A stretch of 64,000 nt of DNA from Alphaproteobacteria bacterium (lineage in GTDB: Bacteria > Pseudomonadota > Alphaproteobacteria > Caulobacterales > Hyphomonadaceae), in assembly GCA_018830285.1 (NCBI GenBank), contig JAHJSB010000060.1, positions 124,001 through 188,000 on the forward strand. The letters run 5' to 3'. The notes under the pieces are model-generated. The model saw nothing but the letters and a program-made list of their open reading frames with translations, did no database searches and was not told the origin of the DNA. Shown here one piece after another: positions 19,434-28,345 of this stretch; within the stretch, counting starts at the first letter, position 1, and each line of letters opens with the position of its first letter. Made by a program: the position numbers and the translations under genes.

Positions 19434-19478
19434 TTTCAGGGGGAATTGAAAGCCTGAAATTCCGCAGTCCGCAGTTCA

Positions 19479-19484
19479 TTGACA
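19479..19484 (+). promoter_or_regulatory. Candidate -35 box for the amidase gene
   Basis: A consensus TTGACA, 93 bases before the ATG. The best -10 (GTTAAT, 19504-19509) has a long 19-base spacer, so the call is tentative. TTGAC also pairs with GTCAA at 19492-19496 as a short inverted repeat. Confidence 0.35.
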
Positions 19485-19502
19485 CAAGTCCGGTCAATGC
19501 TG

Positions 19503-19577
19503 GGTTAATCTAAGGCCTGTTAGGGAGGAGGCTGAATATTCCCGTCTCAGGCGGTATTTTTGGTTAATCAGGCCTTA
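19503..19577. repeat. Duplicated GGTTAATC-AGGCCT box before the amidase start
   Basis: GGTTAATC at 19503-19510 and 19562-19569 is followed by AGGCCT at 19513-19518 and 19570-19575. The flanks TAAGGCCTG (19511-19519) and CAGGCCTTA (19569-19577) are also inverted copies. The second copy abuts the ATG at 19577, so binding or folding there could affect translation. Confidence 0.45.
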
Positions 19578-20779
19578 TGACACTTTTGCGTCTCCTTTTC
19601 CTTGCATGCGCCTGTTTTCTGACGGGTTTTTCCGTGCAGGCGGATATTCGCGACGTCAGGGTCGTAGGCGACGGTGCGCCGACGAGAATCACGGTCTGGA
19701 GCGATATTTCCCAGGATGCACAGGCGTTCCTGGCTGAATCGGGTGGCCAGCGCAGCCTGATTCTGCCCCTTTCCGGTGAATCCGGGACCCGGGTCGGCAG
19801 CGGCACGGGCGGGGTTGATGGCTGGGCCCTGTCGGGCGACCGGCTGAGCTTCTCGCTCGACCGGCCCCTCGTCGTCTCGCGTGTCCTGTCCCTGCCGCCC
19901 ACCGGCAGCGAGCAGGCATGGCGCATCATTATCGACCTTCAAACCGTCTCGGCGGCCCGGTTTGGCAGCATGGCCAGGCGCGACATGCAACGCCTCGCCC
20001 GGGCGGAATCGGATATCCGGAAGTCGACAATGGCCATGGCGGCAGCGGAAATCACGCCGTCCGAGCCGCTGCGCCAGCGTGATCGCCGGGGGAACGGGCA
20101 CCATGTCATCGTCGTCGATGCCGGTCATGGCGGCAAGGATCCGGGCACACAATCCGCCCGGGGCCTCCTGGAGCGTGACGTGACGCTGAAAGCGGCGCTC
20201 TACCTCAAGGAATTGCTGGAGAAGGACCCGCGCTACACGGTGCGGCTCACACGCGACAATGACACGTTCATCGAACTCGAAGACCGCGTGACGCTTGCCC
20301 GAAAATGGGGCGCAGACCTCTTCATCTCGCTGCATGCCGACGCCGCCGGTTCACCCGACGTCTCAGGGGCTTCGGTCTATACGATTTCCGAGCGGGGCGA
20401 GCGCCGGATCGACCGCGAAGCCGACAAGAATGACTGGAAAATCCCGATCGAGACCGGCGGGTCCAAGGTTGTCGGCAGCATCCTTGAAGACCTCGTCAAG
20501 CGCGAAACCAAGTCCCATTCGGCGGCCTTCGCCGAAGACCTGCTGCCCGAACTCGCCGACGCCGGGCCGGTCCTGCGCGGTACGCACCGCAATGCCGGTT
20601 TCTATGTGCTGCTGGCACCCGACGTGCCGGCGGTCCTGCTGGAGATGGGCTTCCTGACCAATTCTGAGGATGCCAAACGCCTCCAGTCCGCGTCGGGGCG
20701 GGCCAAATCGATGGAGGCGGTCAAGCGCGGCATCGACAAGTTCTTCGACCGGCAGGAAGTCCTTGTCGCGTCAGACTGA
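19577..20779 (+). CDS. amiC: N-acetylmuramoyl-L-alanine amidase (AmiC type)
   Basis: A 400-residue exported amidase that cleaves the MurNAc-L-Ala bond to split septal peptidoglycan. A signal peptide ends near VQA (about residue 22), an AMIN domain follows (about 23-120) and the Amidase_3 zinc domain spans about 175-390. Zinc ligands appear in VDAGHGGKDPGT (His), the following Glu in LLERDV, and HADAA (His). The catalytic Glu is in LLEMGFLTNSEDAK. It is divergent from rne, a conserved alphaproteobacterial pair. The penicillin-binding protein gene I would expect next is replaced by a TPR gene. Confidence 0.93.
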   Translation: MTLLRLLFLACACFLTGFSVQADIRDVRVVGDGAPTRITVWSDISQDAQAFLAESGGQRSLILPLSGESGTRVGSGTGGVDGWALSGDRLSFSLDRPLVVSRVLSLPPTGSEQAWRIIIDLQTVSAARFGSMARRDMQRLARAESDIRKSTMAMAAAEITPSEPLRQRDRRGNGHHVIVVDAGHGGKDPGTQSARGLLERDVTLKAALYLKELLEKDPRYTVRLTRDNDTFIELEDRVTLARKWGADLFISLHADAAGSPDVSGASVYTISERGERRIDREADKNDWKIPIETGGSKVVGSILEDLVKRETKSHSAAFAEDLLPELADAGPVLRGTHRNAGFYVLLAPDVPAVLLEMGFLTNSEDAKRLQSASGRAKSMEAVKRGIDKFFDRQEVLVASD

Positions 20780-20842
20780 ATCGCAGGCCGGGACAGGCGC
20801 TTCGCCCTTGCGGCACGGCGCGGTTGCTGAAAGATTGTGACG

Positions 20843-22603
20843 ATGAACCTTTTCCGGCCCATTTCCGCACTGTCCGCCCTGCTTCTGGCGGGATCCTGCG
20901 TTAGCGCGCCATCGCAAGATGCGCTCCGTGACGCCCTGTTCGCGAATGGCCGCCCGGCCGAGGCCACCGCCTATGGCGATTTTCTCGTCGCGCGCTTTGC
21001 CGCGATGACGAATGATCCCGAAACCGCCGCCGAATATTACGCCGCCGCGATTGATACGGCGCCGGAAAAGTCGGGCATTGCCGAACGGGCTGTGTTTTCT
21101 GCCCTGCTCGCCGGCGATTATGAATCGGCGGTTGAACTGGCGCGCCGCGCCAGTGACGTCGGCAGCACCGCGACACTGGTGCGCCTCACGCTGGGCGTCG
21201 ATGCGCTTGAGCGGGGAAAGCAAAACGAAGCAGCCAAATATCTCGATGAAACCGAATACGGGCCGTTCAACCGTGTGATTGCCCGGGGCCTGTCGGCCTG
21301 GCGGATTGCCGATAGCGGCGGCGCCGACGCTGCCGAAGCCTATCTTCGCGATGGCCTTACGGGCGATGCCAATCTCGACAGCTCCACGCTCTACATGATG
21401 GGCCTGCTCCAGATGGCCGACAAGCATGACGCAGCCGCGCTGGCGACGTTCGACACGCTCTGGGATTCCGGCGCCCGTCTGGCTGTCGGTGTCCATGCCC
21501 ATGCCCAACTCCTCGTTGCGGACGGCCAGAAGGCCCGCGCGGTCGACATCCTGCAGGCTTTCCATGACGAGATCGGCCAGAATGCCGCGCTCGACAGCCT
21601 GCGTGCCGATATCCTTGCCGGGAAGCGCATCCGTCCGGAACGCCTGTCGACGCGGCAAGGCGCTGCGCTTGCCATCTATGTTCCCGCCGCTGCTCTGATG
21701 ATGCAGACCGATGACGACCTGTCGGGCGTGTATTTCGTTCTCGCGCTGGCGCTGAATCCCGATCTCCATGTCGCCCGTTCGCTATGGGGCCAGTCGCTCG
21801 ACAATGCCGGACGCCGGCAGGAGGCCATCGCCATCCTCTCGCGCATCCCGGATTCGTCGGAATTCTACGCCACGGCGCGCGGCCAGATGGCATGGGCGTT
21901 GCGCCGGGAAGAGCGCAACCAGGAATCCCTTGCGATTGCAGCTGATGCACTGGCTCATTCGCCCGACCGGGGCCTGAAGATCCAGTTGGCAGACCTTTAT
22001 CGCTCGCTCGACCGGAACGGCGACGCCGAGCGCCTGTTGACCGAGATTATCGATGATGATGCCGAATTGGGTCGGCAGGACTGGCGTATCGTCTATGCCC
22101 GCGGCTCGACCCGTGAGCAGACCGGTCGCTGGCCGGACGCCGAAACCGATCTCAAGACCGCGCTTGCGCTGCGGCCCGGAAATGCTTCGATTCTCAACTA
22201 TCTCGGCTATGCCTATATCGACCGGGGCCTCAATTACGAGGCGGCGCTCGACATGATCCGACGTGCGGTCGAACTGGAGCCTCAGTCCGGCTATATCGTC
22301 GACAGTCTTGGATGGGCGCATTACCGGATGGGGCGCTACGAACTCGCCGCCCGTTTCCTGGAGCGCGCCGTGGAACTGTCGCCCGGCGAGGCACTCCTCA
22401 ACGATCATCTCGGCGATGCCTATTGGCAGGTTGGCCGCAAGATCGAGGCCCGCTTCCAGTGGCAACGCGTTCTGAAGCTGGATCCGAGCGACGCTACGCA
22501 CGAGCGGATCGTCGCCAAGATGCAGTCAGGACCTGACATCGCCGTGCTGACGAAGGCCGAATCCGATGAAATACCGGCGCTCGCAGTTGCGCGGCAGCCC
22601 TGA
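20843..22603 (+). CDS. TPR-repeat lipoprotein
   Basis: A 586-residue protein with an N-terminal lipoprotein-type signal (SALSALLLAGSC, Cys near residue 19) and tandem tetratricopeptide repeats over most of its length. The clearest TPRs are near the C-terminus (NASILNYLGYAYIDRG, then YIVDSLGWAHYRMGRYELAA). It is probably an outer-membrane or periplasmic scaffold. The ATG at 20843 was chosen over a GTG two codons earlier because GAAAG sits nine bases before it. It lies 9 bases before ispE and 63 after the amidase, so it may share its transcript with one of them. Confidence 0.8.
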   Translation: MNLFRPISALSALLLAGSCVSAPSQDALRDALFANGRPAEATAYGDFLVARFAAMTNDPETAAEYYAAAIDTAPEKSGIAERAVFSALLAGDYESAVELARRASDVGSTATLVRLTLGVDALERGKQNEAAKYLDETEYGPFNRVIARGLSAWRIADSGGADAAEAYLRDGLTGDANLDSSTLYMMGLLQMADKHDAAALATFDTLWDSGARLAVGVHAHAQLLVADGQKARAVDILQAFHDEIGQNAALDSLRADILAGKRIRPERLSTRQGAALAIYVPAAALMMQTDDDLSGVYFVLALALNPDLHVARSLWGQSLDNAGRRQEAIAILSRIPDSSEFYATARGQMAWALRREERNQESLAIAADALAHSPDRGLKIQLADLYRSLDRNGDAERLLTEIIDDDAELGRQDWRIVYARGSTREQTGRWPDAETDLKTALALRPGNASILNYLGYAYIDRGLNYEAALDMIRRAVELEPQSGYIVDSLGWAHYRMGRYELAARFLERAVELSPGEALLNDHLGDAYWQVGRKIEARFQWQRVLKLDPSDATHERIVAKMQSGPDIAVLTKAESDEIPALAVARQP

Positions 22604-22612
22604 CGCACGCTC

Positions 22613-23488
22613 ATGTCCGACACATTGCATATGCTGGCCCCGGCCAAGGTGAACCTGTTCCTGCACGTTGGCCCCCTCAAGCCGAACGGGCGACATGACC
22701 TCGATTCGCTGGTCGTCTTCGCAGGCCCCGAAGCCGCTGACAGGCTGACCGCCCAGCCCTCCGACATCCTCACCCTGTCTGTGACCGGGCCCGGTGCCGC
22801 CGAAGCCGGGGCAGGGGCTGACAACCTGGTGCTGAAGGCTGCCCGCGCCCTGCGCGCCGAGGCGGGTATCACGCACGGGGCTGCCCTCCATCTCGAGAAG
22901 CGCCTGCCGGTCGCCGCCGGGATCGGAGGCGGGTCTGCCGACGCCGCTGCCGCCCTCCGCCTCCTCACACGGCTCTGGGACATTAACCCTCGCCATGCCC
23001 GCGCCGTCGCGCCATCGCTGGGCGGTGACGTGCCCGTGGCGCTTTACGGCCAGCCCGCCCTGATGCGCGGCGAGGGCGAACGCGTCGAGCCTGTGACGCT
23101 TCCGGCGCCGATTCCGGCCATGCTCTTCAATCCCGGGATTGCCTGTCCGACCGGACCGGTCTTTGCCGCGTTCGATGCAGCCGGCGGGGGACGGGATTTT
23201 GCCGAAAGCGGGCCCTTGCCCGGCTTTGCCGACCTCGACGCGCTGTTTGGCTGGCTCGCAGCGCAGCGGAACGACCTTGAAGGTCCGGCGCTGGCGCTTG
23301 TCCCGAAAATCGGACCGGCCACCCCCTTGCCACCCCCACGCCTCACCCGCATGAGCGGGTCGGGCGCCACCTTCCTCGCCCTCTACGCCACCCTTGCCGC
23401 CGCGCAGGAATCTGCCGACATGCTCAGCGCGCAGCAGCCCGAATGGTGGGTGCGTGCCACGCTGCTGGGAGGCACGGATCCATCATGA
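22613..23488 (+). CDS. ispE: 4-diphosphocytidyl-2-C-methyl-D-erythritol kinase
   Basis: IspE phosphorylates CDP-ME in the MEP isoprenoid pathway. It is a 291-residue GHMP kinase: the start LAPAKVNLFLHVG, the ATP loop PVAAGIGGGSADAAA (about 100-114) and C-terminal MSGSGATFLALY are diagnostic. It sits 9 bases after the TPR gene and overlaps the next gene by an ATGA. Its neighbours, a polyprenyl-phosphate sugar transferase and a polyprenyl diphosphate synthase, use the downstream isoprenoids. Confidence 0.95.
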   Translation: MSDTLHMLAPAKVNLFLHVGPLKPNGRHDLDSLVVFAGPEAADRLTAQPSDILTLSVTGPGAAEAGAGADNLVLKAARALRAEAGITHGAALHLEKRLPVAAGIGGGSADAAAALRLLTRLWDINPRHARAVAPSLGGDVPVALYGQPALMRGEGERVEPVTLPAPIPAMLFNPGIACPTGPVFAAFDAAGGGRDFAESGPLPGFADLDALFGWLAAQRNDLEGPALALVPKIGPATPLPPPRLTRMSGSGATFLALYATLAAAQESADMLSAQQPEWWVRATLLGGTDPS

Positions 23489-24519
23489 CGCCTGTTCTCC
23501 TGGGCCTGCCATTCCTGTCCATCCTGGTGTGTTTCCTGGTGATCCGGCTCGGCGTAAAGGATGCGCCCGACGGCGGCCGCAAGACGCAGGAAGCGCCCGT
23601 GCCCACCGCTGGCGGTATCGCCATATTCGCCACGCTGGCCGTCGGCCTGTTCCTGACTGGCAACTTGCCAAACTTGCCCGGAAGCGGCCTGCCGGCATTG
23701 ATGTTGTTCGTATTGTCATCTGTAATTATAGGATTTTTCGACGACACTGTCGGGCTGAACCCCAAACTGAAGCTCGTCCTGTTGGCGCTTGTTTCACTCC
23801 TCGCCGCCCTTTTTGGCCCCCGACTCGGGTTTTTCCACCTGCCATTCGGCCCCGGTGAAGGTTATGGCCTTCCCGCCTGGCTGTCCGTAGCGGGCGTCGC
23901 CCTCTGGCTGTTCGTCATGGCCAATGCGACGAACTTCATGGACGGCGCAAACGGTCTCGCCATGGGCAGTGCGATGCTGATGTTCGTCGCCTTCGCGATC
24001 CTGTTGTCCTGGTTGGCGATCCAGGATCCGGACACCGGCGTTGAAATGGCCATGAGCCATATCACAGCCATGGCAGCTGCCGCGATATCGGGCTTCCTTG
24101 TCTGGAACCTGTCAGGTCGCCTTTTTGCCGGGGATACCGGGTCGCTGGGCGTCGGGGCACTGCTTGGAGCGGCGGGGCTCGTCGTCGCCTGCCGCCTGAC
24201 AGTGTGGGAGCCGGTCGTCCTGACGCTGCCCTTCCTGGTCGATGTATTCATGACCCTGCTCTGGCGCGCCCGTGTCGGCCGGAACCTGTTCGACGCGCAC
24301 CGTGACCATGCCTACCAGCTGTTCCTCAGGGCCGGCTGGTCGCATGGCCGTGTCGCTGCGCTCTGGGCGGGCATGACGCTTGTCTGCGGTGCAGGCCTGC
24401 TGGGCCTCGGCCCGCTCTGGGGCGCACAGGTGATTTTCGTGCTGCTGGCACTCAGCATTGGCTTGTGGACATGGCAGCGCGTGACACTCGGCCGGAAGCT
24501 CGCCGCAGAAGGCCGCTAG
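23485..24519 (+). CDS. Undecaprenyl-phosphate sugar-1-phosphate transferase (WecA/WbpL-like, GT4 family)
   Basis: A 344-residue polytopic membrane enzyme with about 10-11 spans, which joins a UDP-sugar phosphate to undecaprenyl phosphate to begin O-antigen or capsule synthesis. Key motifs are FFDDTVGLNPKLK (Mg-binding Asp pair), ATNFMDGANGLA, and the cytoplasmic DAHRDHAYQ loop that marks WecA/WbpL rather than MraY. The ATG at 23485 overlaps the ispE stop in ATGA, which rules out a longer upstream frame. Its stop shares a CTAG with the convergent gene. The sugar is not predictable. Confidence 0.88.
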   Translation: MTPVLLGLPFLSILVCFLVIRLGVKDAPDGGRKTQEAPVPTAGGIAIFATLAVGLFLTGNLPNLPGSGLPALMLFVLSSVIIGFFDDTVGLNPKLKLVLLALVSLLAALFGPRLGFFHLPFGPGEGYGLPAWLSVAGVALWLFVMANATNFMDGANGLAMGSAMLMFVAFAILLSWLAIQDPDTGVEMAMSHITAMAAAAISGFLVWNLSGRLFAGDTGSLGVGALLGAAGLVVACRLTVWEPVVLTLPFLVDVFMTLLWRARVGRNLFDAHRDHAYQLFLRAGWSHGRVAALWAGMTLVCGAGLLGLGPLWGAQVIFVLLALSIGLWTWQRVTLGRKLAAEGR

Positions 24520-25529
24520 TAAGCGCGCTCGACGCAAAAGTCTGCGAGATCCTCAAGCGCATCGCGGTAGACGCTCCGGGGCAGGCTGCGCAGCGCGCCC
24601 TTGGCGAGCGCGGCATAGGCTTCGGCTTCCTGCACGGTCGCTTCGGCTGCGCCGGTTGCCCGGATCAGGTGCACGGCATGGGCCAAATCCTGCTCGGACT
24701 GGGTATCGGGATGCATGGCCCGCTCCCAGAATGCCCGGTCCTCGTCAGACCCGCGCCGCCGGGCGATAATCACGGGAAGCGTGATCTTGCATTCGCGGAA
24801 ATCGTCGCCGACCGACTTGCCGATCACCGTCGTCGTACCGCCATAGTCGAGCACGTCGTCGATGATCTGGAAGGCGAGACCAAGATTCTTGCCATAGGTC
24901 GCGAGCGCAGCAGCGTGCGCATCGCCGCCGCCGGACATCGCGCCGGTTTCGGCGGCGGCCTCGAACAGCGCGCCGGTCTTGGCTTCGACGATCGCGAGAT
25001 AATCTTCGGTGGGCAGGTCGCGCGCCTGCATGGCGGCGAGTTGGCGCACTTCGCCTTCGGCGATCGTGGTCGATGCGGTGGCCAAACGGTTGAGGATTGC
25101 GAGATTGTTGGTTTCGACGAGCAGGTTGAACGCCCGTGCGAACAGGAAGTCACCGACGAGGATAGAGGCCTTGTTGCCCCAGATCGCCTTGGCGGCGGGC
25201 TTTCCCCGGCGCAGGTCGCTTTCGTCCACGACATCGTCATGCAGCAGCGTGGCCGTGTGGATGAACTCGACCGCAGCGGCCAGCGCATGGGTCGCTTCAT
25301 TGGCTGCGCCCACAGCGTGCGCCGATATGAGCGTAATCATCGGGCGCAGGCGTTTTCCGCCCGCCGAGACGATATAGCCTGAAAGATCAGGTATGACGGC
25401 GACAGGGCTGGCGGCCCGCTCGGCAAGCAGGACTTCCACAGCAGCCAGGTCGTCTGCGACGAGAGCCTGCATGCGCTCGACGATCGAACCGATGGCCGCC
25501 TTGGATCTGGGTCTCGGCGCGAGGGTCAA
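24516..25529 (-). CDS. ispB: Polyprenyl diphosphate synthase (octaprenyl type)
   Basis: A 337-residue trans-prenyltransferase making the ubiquinone side chain. It has GKRLRP, the first aspartate motif in LLHDDVVDESDLRRG and the second in FQIIDDVLDYGG. The residue pattern before the first motif suggests a long product, so a C40-C50 synthase is likelier than a farnesyl enzyme. It starts at TTG, supported by AGGAG seven bases upstream; no in-frame ATG is nearby. Its stop overlaps the convergent transferase stop. Confidence 0.92.
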   Translation of the reverse strand: MTLAPRPRSKAAIGSIVERMQALVADDLAAVEVLLAERAASPVAVIPDLSGYIVSAGGKRLRPMITLISAHAVGAANEATHALAAAVEFIHTATLLHDDVVDESDLRRGKPAAKAIWGNKASILVGDFLFARAFNLLVETNNLAILNRLATASTTIAEGEVRQLAAMQARDLPTEDYLAIVEAKTGALFEAAAETGAMSGGGDAHAAALATYGKNLGLAFQIIDDVLDYGGTTTVIGKSVGDDFRECKITLPVIIARRRGSDEDRAFWERAMHPDTQSEQDLAHAVHLIRATGAAEATVQEAEAYAALAKGALRSLPRSVYRDALEDLADFCVERAY

Positions 25530-25700
25530 GAAGCAACTCCTGTTGGATCAGTGTCAGCTTGTATCTAGGCTTATGTTATGCGGAATCAAAGCACGACGCG
25601 GCACCGGGCCGCAGCTATATGCGCCATGTGTGGCGCCCGCGCCATAGGCCGGATGCCTGAAAAGCTGGAACGCCGCCGCGTTTTGGGCTTTATAGGCAGT

Positions 25701-26183
25701 ATGAAAACACTCATCTCAGTCTCTGCGCTCATCCTGGTCGCCGCGTGTGCGAGCCACACGCCTTATGGCCCCGCAAAATCCAGTGGTGCGGCGGGATATG
25801 AAACCCAGAAAATCGAAACCAATCGCTATCGCGTCTCGTATACCGACAAGGACGCAAATCGCTCGCACGATATGGCTCTGTTGCGCGCCGCCGAGATCAC
25901 GCAGCTTGATGGGCGTGACTGGTTCGAAATCACCGGTGGTTACACCGATCAGGACGGTGCCCGGTCGGACAGTCGTACCTCGGTCAGCGTTGGCGGGTCG
26001 ACGGGGTCGCGTGGGCGTAGCGCGGTCGGAGTCGGTGTCGGTTTCGGCATCCCGGTCGGCTCCAGCGGGGGCAATGTGACAACCGTGATCGACATCGTCA
26101 CGGGCGAGAATCCGAAGCCGGATCGCCCGTCGGTCTATGATGCCATGTCGGTCGACATCAACCTCCGGGGCAACGCGCCCTGA
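25701..26183 (+). CDS. Small lipoprotein (CC0125/CC1285-like family)
   Basis: A 160-residue protein with a lipobox (ILVAAC, Cys about residue 15). The mature part has YETQKIETNRYRVSYTDKD, then ALLRAAEITQLDGRDWFEI, a pattern I associate with the alphaproteobacterial CC0125/CC1285 lipoprotein family of unknown function. A Gly/Ser/Arg-rich stretch lies near residues 95-125. The ATG was chosen for its signal peptide; an upstream frame lacks one. It overlaps the next gene by one base (TGATG), and the three genes 25701-27114 look like one operon. Confidence 0.8.
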   Translation: MKTLISVSALILVAACASHTPYGPAKSSGAAGYETQKIETNRYRVSYTDKDANRSHDMALLRAAEITQLDGRDWFEITGGYTDQDGARSDSRTSVSVGGSTGSRGRSAVGVGVGFGIPVGSSGGNVTTVIDIVTGENPKPDRPSVYDAMSVDINLRGNAP

Positions 26184-26389
26184 TGGAGGAAATCTTCCGT
26201 ACCAATGACCTGGTGAAACTCTCTTTTATTGAGCATTTACTGCAGGAAGCGGGCATCGCCTATTTTGTGGCGGACCAGCACATGTCCGCCGTCGAGGGCA
26301 ATATTGGCGCCTTTCCGCGGCGTGTAATGGTGCGCGGTGACGTCGCCAAGGCGGCTTCACTTGTGCTGGCCGAGGTCGAACGCGGGTGA
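26183..26389 (+). CDS. DUF2007 domain protein (small signal-transduction-like)
   Basis: A 68-residue cytosolic protein of the DUF2007 type: RTNDLVKLSFIEHLLQEAGI, then the strand around VMVRGDVAKAASLVL. The fold is GlnB-like, but the role is unknown. It sits between a lipoprotein and an RNA methyltransferase-like gene with a TGATG overlap upstream and a GTGA overlap downstream, so the trio is translationally coupled. This DUF2007-methyltransferase pairing is common in alphaproteobacteria. Confidence 0.85.
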   Translation: MEEIFRTNDLVKLSFIEHLLQEAGIAYFVADQHMSAVEGNIGAFPRRVMVRGDVAKAASLVLAEVERG

Positions 26390-27114
26390 TCACGGTGACC
26401 GAGGATACGGTCTACCAGGGCCGGGTGAAGCTGGTGCAGCCATTGAAAGGATTCCGGGCCGGAACCGACTCTTTGCTGCTGGCGGGGGCGCTGGTGGAAA
26501 AGGCTGGTGGGGAGGCCCTGGAGCTGGGATGCGGGTGCGGCGGGGCACTGCTGCCGGCGGCGTTCCGGATGCCGGGCATGCGCTTCACGGGTGTGGAAAT
26601 CGATCCGGAAATGGCGTCACTGGCAGAGGCCGGCGTCGCGGCGAACGGCTTTCAGGACCGGGTCCGGATCGAAACCGGCGATGCGTCGGAGTGGGTGAAA
26701 GCCCATCAGAACCGGTTCGATCTCGTGTTCGCCAATCCCCCGTATTTCGAGTCGGGGAAGATCTCGCCGCCGGGCGAAGGGAAAGCCTCGGCTTACATTG
26801 AATCGCTTGATGTTTCCGGCTGGGTCAAGGCGATGGTGTTTGCCGCCAAGCCGCGCGCGCCGATTGTGCTTATCCACAGGGCGGCGGAGCTGGCGCGGAT
26901 CCTGTCAGTGATGGACAGGCAGACCGGCGAGGTCACGGTGCTGCCGCTGGCTGCGAAGCCGGGCGCCGAGGCAGGCCGGGTGCTGGTGAGGGGGCGCAAA
27001 GGGCTGAAGCGCGGCCCGCTCCGGCTGCTTGCCCCGATGCATACGCATGCGGCGGACGGGAGCGCGTCGGACGTCGCCCAGACGGTGGCGGCCGGGGGTG
27101 CACTAGGGTGGTGA
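26386..27114 (+). CDS. NPPY-motif methyltransferase (TrmN6-like)
   Basis: A 242-residue SAM-dependent methyltransferase. Motif I is ALELGCGCGGALLPAA (about 44-59), then EIDPEMASLA, and the catalytic NPPY is in FANPPYFESGK. N-terminal TVYQGRVKLVQPLKGFR matches the TrmN6/YfiC family that methylates A37 of tRNA1(Val), so an adenine-N6 RNA target is likely. It starts at GTG overlapping the DUF2007 stop (GTGA). The C-terminus has HTHAADGS, family typical. Confidence 0.88.
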   Translation: MITVTEDTVYQGRVKLVQPLKGFRAGTDSLLLAGALVEKAGGEALELGCGCGGALLPAAFRMPGMRFTGVEIDPEMASLAEAGVAANGFQDRVRIETGDASEWVKAHQNRFDLVFANPPYFESGKISPPGEGKASAYIESLDVSGWVKAMVFAAKPRAPIVLIHRAAELARILSVMDRQTGEVTVLPLAAKPGAEAGRVLVRGRKGLKRGPLRLLAPMHTHAADGSASDVAQTVAAGGALGW

Positions 27115-27184
27115 ACGGGGGTGGCAAAGGCGCGGTAAGGGTGTGGCCGGTCCGCGTTGCGTCGCCTGCGGAAAGGCCTGAACC

Positions 27185-27322
27185 ATGATCTTCGGCATTC
27201 TCCTCTTCGGCTTTGCGATTTTCGGGATCTTGATTGCCGTGCTCAGCCATCCGGCGATATATCGCGCCCTGACCAAGCGCGGGAGCGGGACAGCCGACCA
27301 CCCGGACTCTGACGGGCTCTAA
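27185..27322 (+). CDS. 45-residue single-span membrane peptide
   Basis: An ATG preceded by GGAAAGG with an eight-base spacer opens 45 codons ending at TAA. The first 20 residues are a hydrophobic helix (FGILLFGFAIFGILIAVL), followed by a basic and then acidic polar tail (YRALTKRGSG, ADHPDSDGL), so it would span the inner membrane once. No family is recognised. It lies between the methyltransferase and glyQ on the same strand. The good ribosome site and clean helix favour a real gene over chance. Confidence 0.55.
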   Translation: MIFGILLFGFAIFGILIAVLSHPAIYRALTKRGSGTADHPDSDGL

Positions 27323-27384
27323 TGCTTGCGCGGGGCAGCGCTGCCCTGTAGTTCCGGACCAACACCAATTTCCGGACATGTCTC

Positions 27385-28287
27385 ATGCCTGCGCCCAAAG
27401 CCCAGCCGAAACCGAAATCCTTCCAAGACCTGATCCTGACCCTGCAGGCCTATTGGGCTGAGCAGGGCTGCGCGATCCTGCAGCCATACGACATGGAAGT
27501 CGGCGCGGGTACGCTGCACCCGGGCACCGTGCTGCGGGCGCTGGGGCCGAAGAACTGGCGGGCGGCCTATGTCCAGCCGTCGCGCCGTCCGAAGGATGCG
27601 CGCTATGGCGAGAACCCGAACCGGCTCGGCCATTATTACCAGTTCCAGGTCATCCTGAAGCCGAACCCGGCGGACCTGCAGGACCTCTACCTGGAAAGCC
27701 TCTACAAGATCGGCATCGACCCGACCGTGCATGACATCCGCTTTGTCGAGGACGATTGGGAAAACCCGACTGTCGGCGCATGGGGGCTTGGCTGGGAAGT
27801 CTGGTGCGACGGGATGGAAGTCAGCCAGTACACCTATTTCCAGCAGGTTGGCGGGCTCGATGTTTTTCCCGTGTCTGGGGAACTGACCTACGGGCTCGAA
27901 CGCCTCGCCATGTATGTGTTCGGCGTCGACAATGTCTATGACCTGCCGTTCAACGACCCGGATTCGGCTGTGCCGCTGTCCTATGGCGATGTGTTCCTCG
28001 AAAACGAGAAGCAGCAGTCCGCCTTCAATTTCGAATATTCCGATGTCGAGATGCTGAAGCGCTGGTTTGCCGATTGCGAGAGCCAGTCGAACGCCCTGCG
28101 CGATGTGGGCAAGCCGCTACCGGCCTACGATTATGCGCTGAAAGCCAGCCACACGTTCAACCTGATTGATGCGCGCGGCGCGATCAGCCCGACCGAGCGG
28201 CAGGCATATATTGCCCGCGTGCGCGACCTGGCCCGCGGCGCGGCGGCGCAATGGGCGGAGCAGGAAGAGGCGCGGGCCTCAGCCTGA
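27385..28287 (+). CDS. glyQ: Glycine--tRNA ligase alpha subunit
   Basis: The 300-residue catalytic subunit of the bacterial alpha2beta2 glycyl-tRNA synthetase. It begins [17 protein letters not shown] and contains class II motifs including [15 protein letters not shown], the Arg loop [18 protein letters not shown], and [13 protein letters not shown]. It normally adjoins glyS, but here a CDGSH gene and an inverted gene lie between them (glyS begins 965 bases later). Expression must still balance the two subunits. Confidence 0.97.
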   Translation: MPAPKAQPKPKSFQDLILTLQAYWAEQGCAILQPYDMEVGAGTLHPGTVLRALGPKNWRAAYVQPSRRPKDARYGENPNRLGHYYQFQVILKPNPADLQDLYLESLYKIGIDPTVHDIRFVEDDWENPTVGAWGLGWEVWCDGMEVSQYTYFQQVGGLDVFPVSGELTYGLERLAMYVFGVDNVYDLPFNDPDSAVPLSYGDVFLENEKQQSAFNFEYSDVEMLKRWFADCESQSNALRDVGKPLPAYDYALKASHTFNLIDARGAISPTERQAYIARVRDLARGAAAQWAEQEEARASA

Positions 28288-28345
28288 TAGTTCGGGACAT
28301 CGCGCTCAACTCGGCTAAAGTACAAAAAATGGCGGAGGACACGAT

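Larger units (their letters stand above)
19149..19576. other. Divergent rne / amidase intergenic region with long rne leader
   Basis: A 428-base region between divergent starts. On the minus strand a promoter-like pair at 19405-19433 would give rne a leader of about 250 bases, fitting the autoregulatory leader known for rne in other bacteria. On the plus strand TTGACA is at 19479-19484 and repeated GGTTAATC...AGGCCT boxes precede the amidase start. No small ORF with a good ribosome site was found. Confidence 0.6.
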
